NCBI GenBank assembly: GCA_918272565.1
Contig: CAKJYW010000038.1
Span: forward strand, 1 to 43,458
Length of the DNA: 43,458 nucleotides
DNA from: Bacilli bacterium
GTDB lineage: Bacteria > Bacillota_I > Bacilli_A > ML615J-28 > CAG-698
Reading direction: 5' to 3'
The notes beneath the pieces are model-generated. The model was given only the letters and a program-made list of their open reading frames with translations, was not told the origin of the DNA and did not search any database. A program made the position numbers and the translations under genes. Within the stretch, counting starts at the first letter, position 1; every line of letters starts with the position of its first letter. Of this stretch, positions 7,705 to 18,585 are shown in pieces.

Positions 7705-10611
7705 ATGAAAAAAGTAGCAAATCTTATTAAAATTTACATCTTAAGAATATTAGGGGTATTATTTCTCTTTTTCTTGCTTTTAGCAATCATTTCGATTTTT
7801 GTAAAACTCGATAAAGAGGCGCTATCTACTAGTGAAGCACCGACCGATGTTTCGATGCTTAACTTTGATGAAAATAGAAAATATGTAAAAATAGAGATTG
7901 AAGACATCTTTAACCCAGTAGTACTAGATAATGATTCTGATTATAAAAGTTTAGTATATAAGTGGGAAAGTGGTGAAGATATCACTTTTGAAGTTGATAA
8001 TTTGAATGGTGAATATGAAATTGCCATAGATTATATGTCGCTTCAAGAAGATGTTCAAAATATCTCGATTAATATATTAGTAGATGGTGAAGGTAGTGAT
8101 TTATTAACTAATGTTATCCTACCAACTTATTGGACTGATTCAACAAAAGAAAAGATATATGATATTTATCAAAATGAAGTAGTTCCTGTACAACAGGTTT
8201 ATAAAGAATGGACTAAATATTTCTTATATGACCAAAGGTATTATGGTAAAGACCCACTATCAATTAATTTAAGTAGTGGTAAACACACTATTACCCTTCA
8301 TAAGAATCATGGTTCACTACTACTTGGTGATATTTATCTATTTGAAAAAGAGAAATATAGTAATTATAAAGAACAAAATGTAAGTAGTAATAGTAACGCG
8401 ATAATAATTGAAGGAGAGGAGCCTTTGTTTAAGTCTTCTCCTGATATTCGCGGAACATCTAGTCAGCTTACTCATCTTTCTCCTTATTCTACTAGCAAGA
8501 ATATGATTAATAACTTATCTGGAGATTCATTTAATGAATCTGGATATAGTGTCACATATTCATTTGATGTTAGTGAAGCGGGATATTATAAAATTGCCCT
8601 TAAATATTACATTTCCCAGACATTCACAAGCGTCTACTCAAAGATATTAATTGATAATGTTGTGGCGTATGATGAATTAAATGGGTACCGTTTTGATAAT
8701 AGACTGAATGATAGAAAAGGATCATTTGATTATGAAGTATTAAGTAGTAATGGTGATGAAATGTATTTCTATTTTGAAAAAGGAACACATACTATTACCT
8801 TGCAACTAGATGCCTCTCTTCAGTCAGAAATCTATTATGAACTTGTTAGTTTAATTAACGAGATAAATGAACTTTATCTAGAAGTTATTAAATTAACAGG
8901 TGGTAACAACGATAAAAACAAAACTTGGAATATTGAATTATATATTCCAACTGCTAAAAGTAGACTTGATGGTTGGTGTGAAAGAGTAGAAGACTTGATG
9001 GAACTTATTAGTGAAGTAAGTATGTCAAGTAAGGAAAAAGAAAATAGACTTTACCAACAAATTAAGAATGCTCATAGGAAACTTAAAAAACTTGCGAAAG
9101 AGCCTAATAAGTTACCAAGTAGACTTAATATTTTGTATGAAGGAAGTTCTTCAGCATCAATGATGCTATCTAATAGCTTACACACATCAACATTTAATCC
9201 ACTTTCAATTGATAAAATCTATGTATATGGAAGTGATTATAAGCTTCCTAAGATTAGAAATAACTTCTTTTTAAATTATTTTTCTATAATACAGAGGATT
9301 TTTAGATCAAAAGTAACAGAAGCTACAAGCGATGTTGTGGAAATATGGGTTAACAGATCTACTTATTATGTTTCTGTTATGCAACAATTTGCGGATGCTT
9401 ACTATACTCCAAATAGTGGAATTAAAGTAAGGCTATCACTGCTACCTGATGAATCTAAATTAGTTTATGCTAATGCATCTAACACTGAACCAGATGCGGC
9501 ACTAGGCGTTGGAGCATCTACCCCTTACTCGCTTGGATTAAGAGGAGCAATATGTGATTTACACACACTAAATGGATTTAGTGAGGTAATTAAGAACTTT
9601 GCTCCAGGAGCTTTGCTTAATTATGTTGAGGGAGAGAAGGTTTATGGTCTACCTGAAACCCAAAACTTCCAAGTAACATTCTATCGTAGTGATATTTTAG
9701 AGACTTTAAATTTAGAAGTTCCTGAAACTTATCAAGATATCATTGATATTTTACCGACACTTCAAAGGTATGGAATGAATTATTACATGCCAATGGCTGG
9801 TGGTAGCGGACTTAAGTCTATCGAAATTACTGCTCCGTTTATTTATCAGTATGGTGGAGATATTTATTCGGCTGATGCGTTTGAGGCAGGAATTGATACA
9901 AAAGAAGGTATTGAAGCATTAACGATGATGGTTGATTTATTCACTATCTATAGTTTGCCTCTTACTACTCAAAACTTCTATAACGATTTTAGAACTGGTC
10001 TTTCTCCAATTGGAATTGCGGGATTTGGTGAATATTTACAATTATCAAATGCTGCTCCGGAGATTCAAGGTAAGTGGAAACTAGCTTTAGCTCCAGGTGT
10101 AGAGCAAAGTAACGGTTCAATTAGGCGTGACCAAACAGCCGGTTCTCAAGCTGTTATGATCTTTGAAAAGAGTGATAAGAAGTTAGAAGCTTGGGATTTT
10201 ATTAAATGGTGGCTATCAACTGATGTACAATCATCATTTGCTAACACAATTCAAGCAACATATGGCGAGACTTATCTATGGAATACGGCTAACTTAAATG
10301 CTTTTAAGACTTTAGCAATTCCTGAAGAAGATAAAGAAATCATCTTAAAACAATGGGAATATATTCATCAAGTTCCTCAAACACCCGCAACCTACATGGT
10401 TGAACGTGGAATTAGTAACGCGTGGAACTCATGTGTATTTAATCAAGTGAGCGTAAGAGCTGCTGTTACTGACTATTCACTTGAAATTAATCGTGAGATT
10501 AAGCGTAAAATGCAAGAGTTTGGTTACCTTGATAAGAATGGTGAAGTTATTAAACCATATTATATTCCAACTGTTGATGATATTAAAAAATGGATAGAGG
10601 AGGGTAAATAG
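7705..10611 (+). CDS. Membrane-tethered solute-binding protein with N-terminal carbohydrate-binding-like modules
   Basis: 968 residues. Seen in order: one N-terminal membrane segment (about 11-33) without a lipobox Cys; two beta-rich modules (about 50-225 and 233-375) with CBM-like phrases ([66 protein letters not shown]); a charged helical linker (about 375-480); and a family 1 solute-binding domain from about 540 ([56 protein letters not shown]). It overlaps the next gene by 1 bp (TAGTG). A normal SBP is about 400-450 residues, so this is a surface-fixed receptor with added sugar-binding parts. It may hand substrate to permeases 10611/11569. The modules are not assigned to a numbered CBM family. 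Confidence 0.8.
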   Translation: MKKVANLIKIYILRILGVLFLFFLLLAIISIFVKLDKEALSTSEAPTDVSMLNFDENRKYVKIEIEDIFNPVVLDNDSDYKSLVYKWESGEDITFEVDNLNGEYEIAIDYMSLQEDVQNISINILVDGEGSDLLTNVILPTYWTDSTKEKIYDIYQNEVVPVQQVYKEWTKYFLYDQRYYGKDPLSINLSSGKHTITLHKNHGSLLLGDIYLFEKEKYSNYKEQNVSSNSNAIIIEGEEPLFKSSPDIRGTSSQLTHLSPYSTSKNMINNLSGDSFNESGYSVTYSFDVSEAGYYKIALKYYISQTFTSVYSKILIDNVVAYDELNGYRFDNRLNDRKGSFDYEVLSSNGDEMYFYFEKGTHTITLQLDASLQSEIYYELVSLINEINELYLEVIKLTGGNNDKNKTWNIELYIPTAKSRLDGWCERVEDLMELISEVSMSSKEKENRLYQQIKNAHRKLKKLAKEPNKLPSRLNILYEGSSSASMMLSNSLHTSTFNPLSIDKIYVYGSDYKLPKIRNNFFLNYFSIIQRIFRSKVTEATSDVVEIWVNRSTYYVSVMQQFADAYYTPNSGIKVRLSLLPDESKLVYANASNTEPDAALGVGASTPYSLGLRGAICDLHTLNGFSEVIKNFAPGALLNYVEGEKVYGLPETQNFQVTFYRSDILETLNLEVPETYQDIIDILPTLQRYGMNYYMPMAGGSGLKSIEITAPFIYQYGGDIYSADAFEAGIDTKEGIEALTMMVDLFTIYSLPLTTQNFYNDFRTGLSPIGIAGFGEYLQLSNAAPEIQGKWKLALAPGVEQSNGSIRRDQTAGSQAVMIFEKSDKKLEAWDFIKWWLSTDVQSSFANTIQATYGETYLWNTANLNAFKTLAIPEEDKEIILKQWEYIHQVPQTPATYMVERGISNAWNSCVFNQVSVRAAVTDYSLEINREIKRKMQEFGYLDKNGEVIKPYYIPTVDDIKKWIEEGK

Positions 10612-11588
10612 TGAAGAATTTTCTTTTAAAGACTAAGAAATTCTTTTCTAACATGGGCACTAAGATTAGTGAATGGTTAGATAAAGGAAATCGTACTACT
10701 GTTTTATTCCTCATCCCTTATGTAACAATGTTTTTGGTATTTATTGTTTTACCAATTATAATCGCTATTGGATTAAGTTTTACTTATTACAATGGAATTA
10801 GTGCACCGAAATTTATTGGATTTAATAATTATATTTATTTATTCACTCAAGATTCGGTGTTCATGAAAACAATTTTACCAAACACTTTACTGTTTGCTTT
10901 AGTAGTTGGGCCAGGAGGATATGTTTTATCGTTCCTTCTTGCATGGGTTTTATCACAACTACCTCATAAATCTAGAACAGTTCTAGCATTAATTGTTTAT
11001 TCACCATCAATGACTTCAGGTGTAGCAATGACAGTTTTGTGGAAGACTATCTTTAGTGGTGATGAACAAGGTTACTTAAACTCTATTCTACTTCGTTTCA
11101 ATTTCATTAACGAGCCTATTCAATGGCTTCAAAGCCCTGAATACTTGATGCCAGTAATGATCTTTGTAACGCTTTGGAGTAGTATGGGTATTGGTTTTTT
11201 AGCAATGCTATCTGGACTAATTAATGTAAATAAAGAGTTATATGAAGCGGCATATATCGATGGAGTTAGCAATAGATTCCAAGAGATAATTCATATAACT
11301 ATCCCATCAATGAAAAACCAAATGTTATTTGGTGCTGTTATGGCGATTGTTGGGGCATTCAGTGCTGGTTCAATTGGTGTACAACTAAGTGGAAGTAATC
11401 CGACCCCGCAAAATGCCGGGCAGTTAGTTGTTAACCATATTGATGACTATGGAATATTAAGAAAAGAACTCGGGATGAGCGCGGCGCTTTCAGTAATACT
11501 ACTTATTATTGTTTATATCTTTAATAGGTTATTCACTCGACTTTTCTCAGAAAGAGAGGCGAAGAAGAATGTCAAAGCTACTAAATAG
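10611..11588 (+). CDS. Sugar ABC transporter permease, MalF/LplB type
   Basis: Inner-membrane subunit with six hydrophobic segments and the ATPase-contact EAA loop ([23 protein letters not shown], near 208-230). GTG start at 10611 overlaps the previous stop by one base and has a strong RBS (GAGGAGGG, about 10597-10604). Pairs with the MalG-type permease that follows (20-bp overlap). No ATPase gene is present in the operon. Confidence 0.92.
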   Translation: MKNFLLKTKKFFSNMGTKISEWLDKGNRTTVLFLIPYVTMFLVFIVLPIIIAIGLSFTYYNGISAPKFIGFNNYIYLFTQDSVFMKTILPNTLLFALVVGPGGYVLSFLLAWVLSQLPHKSRTVLALIVYSPSMTSGVAMTVLWKTIFSGDEQGYLNSILLRFNFINEPIQWLQSPEYLMPVMIFVTLWSSMGIGFLAMLSGLINVNKELYEAAYIDGVSNRFQEIIHITIPSMKNQMLFGAVMAIVGAFSAGSIGVQLSGSNPTPQNAGQLVVNHIDDYGILRKELGMSAALSVILLIIVYIFNRLFTRLFSEREAKKNVKATK

Positions 11589-12444
11589 TTCGCGTTTTAA
11601 TCCTCAAAAGTTCAATCGTAATCAAATAGTATTCTATGTGATTATGATTCCGATTGCCATTTTTATGGCACTACCGATTGTTTATTTGTTTGTTTCAGCT
11701 TTCAAACCTTTGGATGAATTATTAGAATTCCCTCCAAAATTCTTTGTAAGACACATAACATTCCAAAACTTTATTAACCTCTTTGAACAAAGTGGTTCTA
11801 CAGGACTACCAATTTATAGGTATTTAATCAATAGTATTATTGTTACATCTATTGTTACGGTATTATCAGTTATCCTTAGTTCAACTGCTGGTTATATTCT
11901 TTCAAAGAAAAAGTTTAAGATGAGAAAAGTGTTATTTGAAATCAATACTTTATCACTTATGTTTGTTAGCTGTGCTGTTGTTATTCCAAGATTCTTAATT
12001 ATTAGTAAGATTGGAATAATTAATACTTTATTTGCTCATGTATTGCCACTACTTGCTATTCCAGTCGGACTGTTTTTAATCAAACAATTTATTGATGAGA
12101 TTCCAAACGAGCTAATTGAAGCAGCAAAGATTGATGGTGCTGGAGATTTCTTTATTTATCTAAAGATAATCTTGCCACTTATTAAACCTGCTTTAATAAC
12201 AGTAGCAATACTAGCCTTCCAAATGGCATGGAATAATGTTGAAACATCTAATTTGTATGTAAACAAAGAAGAGTTCCAAACATTTGCTTATTACTTGTCC
12301 ACTTTAACAAATAACTCGAATTCGATTGCGGGGGCTGGTGTTAGTGCGGCTGCTGCCCTCATCATCTTTGTTCCGAATTTAGTTATATTCATCTTCTTAC
12401 AAGCACAAGTAATGGATACTATGGCTCATTCAGGTATCAAATAA
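11569..12444 (+). CDS. Sugar ABC transporter permease, MalG/YtcP type
   Basis: 291 residues from the ATG at 11569, chosen because AAAGAGAGGCGAAG precedes it and the overlap with the upstream permease is then only 20 bp; a longer frame from 11509 has no RBS and would overlap by 80 bp. Six membrane segments and an EAA loop ([22 protein letters not shown]). Partner of the permease at 10611. The stop overlaps the next start (TAATG). Confidence 0.9.
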   Translation: MSKLLNSSRFNPQKFNRNQIVFYVIMIPIAIFMALPIVYLFVSAFKPLDELLEFPPKFFVRHITFQNFINLFEQSGSTGLPIYRYLINSIIVTSIVTVLSVILSSTAGYILSKKKFKMRKVLFEINTLSLMFVSCAVVIPRFLIISKIGIINTLFAHVLPLLAIPVGLFLIKQFIDEIPNELIEAAKIDGAGDFFIYLKIILPLIKPALITVAILAFQMAWNNVETSNLYVNKEEFQTFAYYLSTLTNNSNSIAGAGVSAAAALIIFVPNLVIFIFLQAQVMDTMAHSGIK

Positions 12445-14498
12445 TGAGTAAATTAAAAAACGCAAGCCGCGTACTTATTATCCTTTTAACATTAACTATA
12501 GTATTAGCACTAAGTAATATTAAATTAAGTGCAAGTGGAGAATTAAATAATGATCCATATGATACTTATACAATAGGGTTAAAAGGCGAAAAGATTGTTT
12601 CACCTCTAGCATATGAGGGTGTTAATGTAATTGGACTTGGTTTAGAAGATGCTAAGGATATTTATATTGACGATAATGATGTGGTTTGGATTAGTGATAG
12701 AAGCGCTAAAAAGATAATTAGGTACGAAATTAATACCGGGGCAATTAGTAGTGTTGGTGAAGGAATTCTTATGGGACCAACTGGAGTATGCCTTGATAGC
12801 GCAGGGAATTTGTATGTAGCGGACTTTGATGGAAAAACTGTTTATAAAATGAAGCAAGACGGAACTGTTTTACAAAAGTTTGAACGTCCGACTGAAGCTT
12901 TATTTGGTGAACAAAGTCAGTATAGACCAACCAAGGTTGTTGTGGATAATGAAGGAAACTTATATATTACTTCAGATGGTAATAGTAATGGTATCATTCA
13001 AATCAACAAATATGGCGAGTTTATGGGCTACTTTGGACCAAACAATGTCAATCTTACTTTAGAATTATTCTTTAAAAGATTGATGCTTTCTAAAGAAGAT
13101 AGAGAAACTTATGCTTCCCTTACTCCTAAAGCAACCACAAACCTTTCAATTGATAGTAAGAATATTATCTATACAGTTATTGAAGGTGAAACAGGTGTAA
13201 GTTTAAAGAAATATAACATTAGTGGATCTAATGTTTTACCGAAAGATTCGTTCTTCTCATCAACTTATCAAGATATTACTGTTGATAAAAATGGATTTAT
13301 CTATGCGGTTGATACATCACAATCAGGATGTGTTCAAGTAATGAACCAAGATGGTAGCCTACTATTTATGTTTGGTAGCCAAAAGACTGGTAGTGTATTG
13401 ATGGGTCAATTTGATAAACCTACAGGTATTAGTGTTGATAGTAATAATAACATTTGGGTTCTTGATGGTGGTGGAAGATGTGTTCAAGTATTTAAGAAAA
13501 CCGAGTTTGCCACAATCGTTATGGACGCAATACTCGCCTATAACAATGGTGAATATGACAAAGCGGTTGAATTATATAATAGCATTATTAGGCAAAACGC
13601 TTCATTTGTTAATGCCTACGTTGGACTTGGTAGAATTAACCAAAGACTAGAAAACTATAAAGAAGCTTTGAATTATTTCAAGATCTCTAATTATAAGAGT
13701 GGGTATAGTGAAGCATATTGGGAATTAAGAGATAATTGGTTAGAACGTAATCTTTTATGGCTTATTATTTTAATAATTGTATTAATCTTAATGAAGATAT
13801 TTAAAGTTTGGGGAAGATTATTCAAACTCTTAAAGATTGACTTTAGTAAGATTAAAGAAAAATTAGGTAGCTATAAGATTACTAAAGAGCTTAGATACCT
13901 CTTAAGGATGTTTAAAGACCCTAAAGATGTCTTCTATGATATTAAATATGGAGTAAAAATAAGATATAGAACTGCATGGATATTATTTTTAGTGTTCATT
14001 CTAATCAATATCTTCTGTGATTACTTCATTAAAGGATACTTGTTTAGAAGTGTAAATGCATCTGATATGAACTTTGCATATGAGCTTCTTAAATGGGGAT
14101 TAATTATCATGATATTTGCGGTAGGTAACTATTTGATATCTACTTTGCAAAATGGTGAAGGATTCTTTAGAGATATCTTTATTGGAGCAGTATTTAGTTT
14201 TGCACCAATTCTATTATTTAAACTTCCAATAGATTTAATAAGTAATGTTTTAACTTATAATGAAGGATATTTATACAATATCTTAAATGGTGTTTTGTGG
14301 ATATGGACATTCTTTAATTTGATTTTGATGATTAAAGAGATTCATAACTACACTCTAAAAGAATTAATACTAAATATAATATTGACGTTTGTTGCGGTAA
14401 TTATATTAGTATTACTATTCTTAGTTGTTTATGTTTTAGCTAACCAACTTATTCAATTTATTGTTGGTTTAGTAAGGGAAGGAGTGTATAGAACATGA
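12444..14498 (+). CDS. Membrane protein with NHL-type beta-propeller, TPR and YIP1-like domain (function unknown)
   Basis: 684 residues. Seen in order: signal or anchor segment (about 9-30); NHL/beta-propeller repeats (about 50-360) with recurring blades such as PTGVCLDSAGNLYVADFDG, PTKVVVDNEGNLYITSDGN and PTGISVDSNNNIWVLDGGG; a TPR pair (about 362-425, NGEYDKAVELYNSII and ENYKEALNYFKIS); a membrane helix (about 435-453); a basic cytoplasmic stretch; and a five-helix YIP1-like membrane domain (about 508-684). The propeller and TPR should face outward. It overlaps the previous gene by 1 bp and the next by 4 bp. YIP1 and DUF5696 proteins recur beside sugar ABC transporters in Firmicutes, but the role is undescribed as far as I know; a docking scaffold or sensor is a guess. 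Confidence 0.78.
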   Translation: MSKLKNASRVLIILLTLTIVLALSNIKLSASGELNNDPYDTYTIGLKGEKIVSPLAYEGVNVIGLGLEDAKDIYIDDNDVVWISDRSAKKIIRYEINTGAISSVGEGILMGPTGVCLDSAGNLYVADFDGKTVYKMKQDGTVLQKFERPTEALFGEQSQYRPTKVVVDNEGNLYITSDGNSNGIIQINKYGEFMGYFGPNNVNLTLELFFKRLMLSKEDRETYASLTPKATTNLSIDSKNIIYTVIEGETGVSLKKYNISGSNVLPKDSFFSSTYQDITVDKNGFIYAVDTSQSGCVQVMNQDGSLLFMFGSQKTGSVLMGQFDKPTGISVDSNNNIWVLDGGGRCVQVFKKTEFATIVMDAILAYNNGEYDKAVELYNSIIRQNASFVNAYVGLGRINQRLENYKEALNYFKISNYKSGYSEAYWELRDNWLERNLLWLIILIIVLILMKIFKVWGRLFKLLKIDFSKIKEKLGSYKITKELRYLLRMFKDPKDVFYDIKYGVKIRYRTAWILFLVFILINIFCDYFIKGYLFRSVNASDMNFAYELLKWGLIIMIFAVGNYLISTLQNGEGFFRDIFIGAVFSFAPILLFKLPIDLISNVLTYNEGYLYNILNGVLWIWTFFNLILMIKEIHNYTLKELILNIILTFVAVIILVLLFLVVYVLANQLIQFIVGLVREGVYRT

Positions 14499-16681
14499 GA
14501 AAAAGATTATTTCTGTATACTTTACTAATTATTGTTGGGGCTTTCCTTGCTACAATCTTATTCGATGCTAAACAGAAGAATAATGTAGAGATAAAAGTAG
14601 ATGGTAATGATTATTCAGTTAGTTCTAGTAGCGATGTATTCTTAGAAAGTGGTTTGTTTACTCAAGTTGATGATATGACCATATATAATCAAGGAGAAGT
14701 TGATCAAACTGATTTTAGTAAAAAGTTAGAAAATAGTGAATTAGCGCTATTTGTTAATGATGATAATGGCTCTATTAGAGTAGTGAAGAAAGATACAGGC
14801 TACGTTTGGGCAAGTGACATTATCGATGAAGAGGATGATGAAATCACTAATGCCATTTATAAGATTGCTGAATCAGCTTTCACTGTTAAATACCTAACAG
14901 CTGATAATGCGATTAAAGAGTTTTATGCAATTGATACAAAGACTAAAATCACTAGTAGTGTTAGTGGAAATAAGATTAGTTTTAAAGTTAATAACAGTAA
15001 TTTAAAGATATCTTTTAATTATTCAATTTCTTTAATTGATAATAAAATTGATGTAGAGCTTGATGCTAGTAGCATTAAAGAGGATGGAGATAATAAGATT
15101 TCATCTATTACGATGTATCCATATTTAGGTAGTGAGCATAAGCAAGATATACCAGGATATATCTTTTATCCATCTGAAGCTGGAGCCTTAATTAGATATA
15201 ATAAGGTCCCAACAATCACTTCAAGTTCGGTTAGTAAGTTCTATGGAACTGATGCTAACATTACCCGTCAACAAGAAGATGAGGTTTTATCACTACCGAT
15301 TTATGGTGTAGTGCACGGAATTGAACAAAATGGTATGCTTGTTGAAGTAAAAGATGGTACAGGGTTTGCAACTCTCACATACTCACCTTCAACTGTTAAA
15401 GAAAATATCAATTTTAATTTGATTTATCCATCATTTAACTACCGTGAGCAATACATTATTTCTATTCCTGGAGCTTCATCAGTCTTAGTTGTTCCTAGTG
15501 AATGTTATAAAACTAATGCTAATATCGAATACACTTTCTTAAGTGGAACTGATGCATCTTACTTTGGATTTGCTAAAACATATCAAAAGACTTTAGAAAA
15601 TCGTGGTGTATTAACAAAGAAAAATGATTACACAAGTGATATTGGAATTCAAATCGAAGCCTTTGGTAGAGATTATACAAAGGGATTAATCTTCAATGAA
15701 TATCACAATATGACTACAACAAAAGATATTTTATCAATCAATGAATATCTAACTAGTAATAATGTTAAAAATCTAATGTATACGCTACGTGCTTTTAATA
15801 GAGGAGGTTACTCAAAACAAAGTGTTAGTAACTACTCGTTTGATAGTAAGCTCGGAAGTTTGCATGATTTAGATGATTTGGAATACTATTTCTACTATAA
15901 TCCAGTTGAATCTTATAGCAAGAAAAAGCAGTTTCCTAATCAAGTTTTAGTTAATTTGTATAATGAAAAGAGTTTTATTCAAATAAGCGAGAACAAATAT
16001 AAGTTCTATGCTAATGTTAAAGCGATACTTAAATATACCATCCAAGCAGTAGAGAAGTACGATAGTCGTATTGCTTTGGACGGAATTGGTTATCGTTTGT
16101 ATGGTGATAAGAATAATAAATATTCTAGGACGGATACTTTAAATAGCTATAGTGAGTTACTTGGTAGTAATAAGGTTGCTATGTATAAACCAAATTATTA
16201 TTTTCTAGAAAACACTAGTAGTTATTTAAACATGAATCTATATTCAAGTAGGTTTAGATTTGTGTCTGACTCAGTTCCGTTCTTACAAATTCTACTTAAT
16301 GGATATATGGATTATTTTTCACCATTCTTGAATTTCTCATCTAATATCGAATTAGATGTTCTTAAGTGTGTGGAGTTTGGTTGCAATCCAGCATATTTAG
16401 TTACTAATCTCCATAGTTACTTACTTTCTGATGCCTTATCAAGTAATTACTATGCTACTTACTTTGAAGCAATCGAAGAATTGATTGTTAGTGAATATAA
16501 CTATATCAACACTGCTTTAAAAGAAGTTAGAGGCTCTTCTATGACTAGTAGACAAGTCTTAAAGGCTGGAGTAGTAGTTGTTAGTTACTCAAATGGCAAA
16601 AAGATTATAGTAAATTACACTAACAGTGACTATATCTACGGTGGTAGTGTAGTTAAGGGAATGGATTATAAGGTACTATAA
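14495..16681 (+). CDS. DUF5696-like membrane-anchored extracellular protein (function unknown)
   Basis: 728 residues with an N-terminal anchor (about 4-21) and a large outward domain. The first part (about 80-330) looks beta-rich (ELALFVNDDNGSIRVVKKDTGYVWAS, YPYLGSEHKQDIPGYIFYPSEAGALIRY), the rest alternates strands and helices (KGLIFNEYHNMTTTKDILS, IALDGIGYRLYGDK), possibly an enzyme-like barrel, and ends with MTSRQVLKAGVVVVSYSNGK. The ATGA overlap with the previous gene and RBS GGAAGGAG indicate translational coupling. I place it in DUF5696 from overall appearance and context; no catalytic motif was identified. A barrel-like polysaccharide-processing or -binding role is possible but unproven. 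Confidence 0.65.
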   Translation: MRKRLFLYTLLIIVGAFLATILFDAKQKNNVEIKVDGNDYSVSSSSDVFLESGLFTQVDDMTIYNQGEVDQTDFSKKLENSELALFVNDDNGSIRVVKKDTGYVWASDIIDEEDDEITNAIYKIAESAFTVKYLTADNAIKEFYAIDTKTKITSSVSGNKISFKVNNSNLKISFNYSISLIDNKIDVELDASSIKEDGDNKISSITMYPYLGSEHKQDIPGYIFYPSEAGALIRYNKVPTITSSSVSKFYGTDANITRQQEDEVLSLPIYGVVHGIEQNGMLVEVKDGTGFATLTYSPSTVKENINFNLIYPSFNYREQYIISIPGASSVLVVPSECYKTNANIEYTFLSGTDASYFGFAKTYQKTLENRGVLTKKNDYTSDIGIQIEAFGRDYTKGLIFNEYHNMTTTKDILSINEYLTSNNVKNLMYTLRAFNRGGYSKQSVSNYSFDSKLGSLHDLDDLEYYFYYNPVESYSKKKQFPNQVLVNLYNEKSFIQISENKYKFYANVKAILKYTIQAVEKYDSRIALDGIGYRLYGDKNNKYSRTDTLNSYSELLGSNKVAMYKPNYYFLENTSSYLNMNLYSSRFRFVSDSVPFLQILLNGYMDYFSPFLNFSSNIELDVLKCVEFGCNPAYLVTNLHSYLLSDALSSNYYATYFEAIEELIVSEYNYINTALKEVRGSSMTSRQVLKAGVVVVSYSNGKKIIVNYTNSDYIYGGSVVKGMDYKVL

Positions 16682-16682
16682 T

Positions 16683-18578
16683 ATGGAACAAGAATTAACT
16701 ATTAAGAAGAAAAAGCGTTTGACTAATGCGCAAAAAGATGCGATTGCTGGGTATCTTTTCATTGGTCTTTGGGTTATTGGTTTCTTAGTATTTGGATTAT
16801 ATCCAATACTGTATTCTCTTTTCTTAAGTTTTAATAAAGTAATACCTGGTGCTTTTGGTATTGAAACAACGTGGATAGGACTACAAAATTATCAAGTAGC
16901 ATTCACAACCGATAGGACGATGCTTGATGCTTTGATTGGCTTCCTAAAAGATGATCTAATTATGGTATTTGTCATCAATGTGTTTGCGGTAATATTTGCG
17001 GTACTACTAAGTGGAAATATCAGAGGAAAAGGATTCTTTAGAACAGTTTTCTTCTTACCTGTTGTTATTATTTCAGGTTCAGTTATGGGGCAACTTGTTG
17101 ATAAGAACATTATCATCATGAATTCGCTTCAAAACTTTAGTATTATTGAAATGATTGGTCAGACATTAGGTAGTGAAGTACAAGAATTTATTGTAAAGAT
17201 ATTTAAAGATTTATTCTATATGTTCTGGTTTAGTGGTGTACAGCTAATTGTTTATATGACTACACTACAAAAGATGGATAAGAGCATGTATGAAGCAAGT
17301 CAAATGGATGGAGCATCTGTTTGGGAGCAATTTTGGAAGATTACTTTACCAGCATTAAAGACTGCTATCTTTATCAATTTAGTATATACATTAATTTTAC
17401 TTGCTACATTTGATAATAATGGTGTAATAGCCACAATCAAGAATGTAATGTTTGATACTCAACCTCAAAGAGGATTTGGATTTGCGGCGGCACTGGCATG
17501 GCTTTACTTTATTGTTTTGGTAATAATCATTGTAATATTGTTCTTAATATTCTTTGGCATTCCAAAGAAGAGCAAGAAGCATCATGGATTTAGTGAAGTA
17601 AGTTTCAGGCCTAAAACAAGATATGAACTTCAACCTAACTTCTTTAATTCAACAGAAAAAGGAAAGAAGATTAAGAAAATCGTTTTAGGAAAGAACGTAA
17701 GTGATGGAATATTAGCTAAAGTATTTAGTTACGCTTTACTAATTGTTGTGTCATTCGCCTTCTTATATCCTCTGCTTTGCTTATTCTTAAAGAGTATTCA
17801 GTCTCCTGATGATGTACTTAATCCGATGGTTAGCTTACTACCAACGTCCTTATATCTTGATAACTATGTAAAAGCCTTCAAGGTTTTAGGATTCTGGCAT
17901 GCTTTAGGACAGTCGTTCCTTTATGCTTTTGTTCCTTCTGTGTTACAAGTTATCTCGACAGGACTTGTTGGGTATGGACTAGCTAAGTTTAAGTTTAAAG
18001 GCAAAAAGATTGTATTTGGTTTAATAATTGCGTCATTCGTAATTCCTCCACAAATACTAATGATACCTACATATGTAGCATATTCTAAGATGAATATATT
18101 AGGATCAATTTTAACTTTTGCTCTTCCTGCTGCATTTGCACAAGGGTTAAAGAATTCAATATTTATCCTATTATTCTATTCATCATTTAGTGTTTTACCT
18201 AAGGAATTAGATGAAGCAGCAATGTTAGATGGTGCAAGTAGACTTAAGATTTTCTTGAGAGTTGCAGTACCTCTATCAGTTCCAATTATTATTGTTTGTT
18301 TCATTTTCTCATTTGTTTGGTATTGGAATGAAACATATCTATTATCACTTTATGTAAATGGAGCACAGACATTACCAATGCAACTAAATAGTTTTGCTGC
18401 AAGTTTCAATTCTATTTATTCAAGCGCATCAAGTTCTTCATCATACGCTGACAAGTTGAATGAAGCAATTTATATGGCTGGTACTTTAATTAGTATCCTT
18501 CCATTGTTGATTGTTTACTTCATCTTACAAAAGTGGTTTGTTAGAGGAATTGACCAAACTGGTCTTGCGGGAATGTAG
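16683..18578 (+). CDS. Fused sugar ABC permease (MalF-type + MalG-type in one chain)
   Basis: 631 residues containing two complete permease units. Half 1 (about 20-292): six membrane segments and EAA loop EASQMDGASVWEQFWKITLP (about 206-225). A basic cytoplasmic linker (about 293-345, IPKKSKKHHG...KGKKIKKIVLGK) follows. Half 2 (about 346-631): EAA loop DEAAMLDGASRLKIFLRVAVPL and the C-terminal WFVRGIDQTGLAGM ending typical of MalG-type subunits. The reading frame is continuous through the junction with no leftover internal start, so this is a true fusion. It gives the operon a second transport channel; its binding protein is either 6164 or 7705, and its ATPase is encoded elsewhere. Confidence 0.88.
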   Translation: MEQELTIKKKKRLTNAQKDAIAGYLFIGLWVIGFLVFGLYPILYSLFLSFNKVIPGAFGIETTWIGLQNYQVAFTTDRTMLDALIGFLKDDLIMVFVINVFAVIFAVLLSGNIRGKGFFRTVFFLPVVIISGSVMGQLVDKNIIIMNSLQNFSIIEMIGQTLGSEVQEFIVKIFKDLFYMFWFSGVQLIVYMTTLQKMDKSMYEASQMDGASVWEQFWKITLPALKTAIFINLVYTLILLATFDNNGVIATIKNVMFDTQPQRGFGFAAALAWLYFIVLVIIIVILFLIFFGIPKKSKKHHGFSEVSFRPKTRYELQPNFFNSTEKGKKIKKIVLGKNVSDGILAKVFSYALLIVVSFAFLYPLLCLFLKSIQSPDDVLNPMVSLLPTSLYLDNYVKAFKVLGFWHALGQSFLYAFVPSVLQVISTGLVGYGLAKFKFKGKKIVFGLIIASFVIPPQILMIPTYVAYSKMNILGSILTFALPAAFAQGLKNSIFILLFYSSFSVLPKELDEAAMLDGASRLKIFLRVAVPLSVPIIIVCFIFSFVWYWNETYLLSLYVNGAQTLPMQLNSFAASFNSIYSSASSSSSYADKLNEAIYMAGTLISILPLLIVYFILQKWFVRGIDQTGLAGM

Positions 18579-18585
18579 GTGAGAG

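Noticed and set aside
11509-11568. A longer start for the MalG-type permease
   Set aside because: It overlaps the upstream permease by 80 bp without an RBS; the ATG at 11569 has AAAGAGAGGCGAAG ahead and begins a normal N-terminus.
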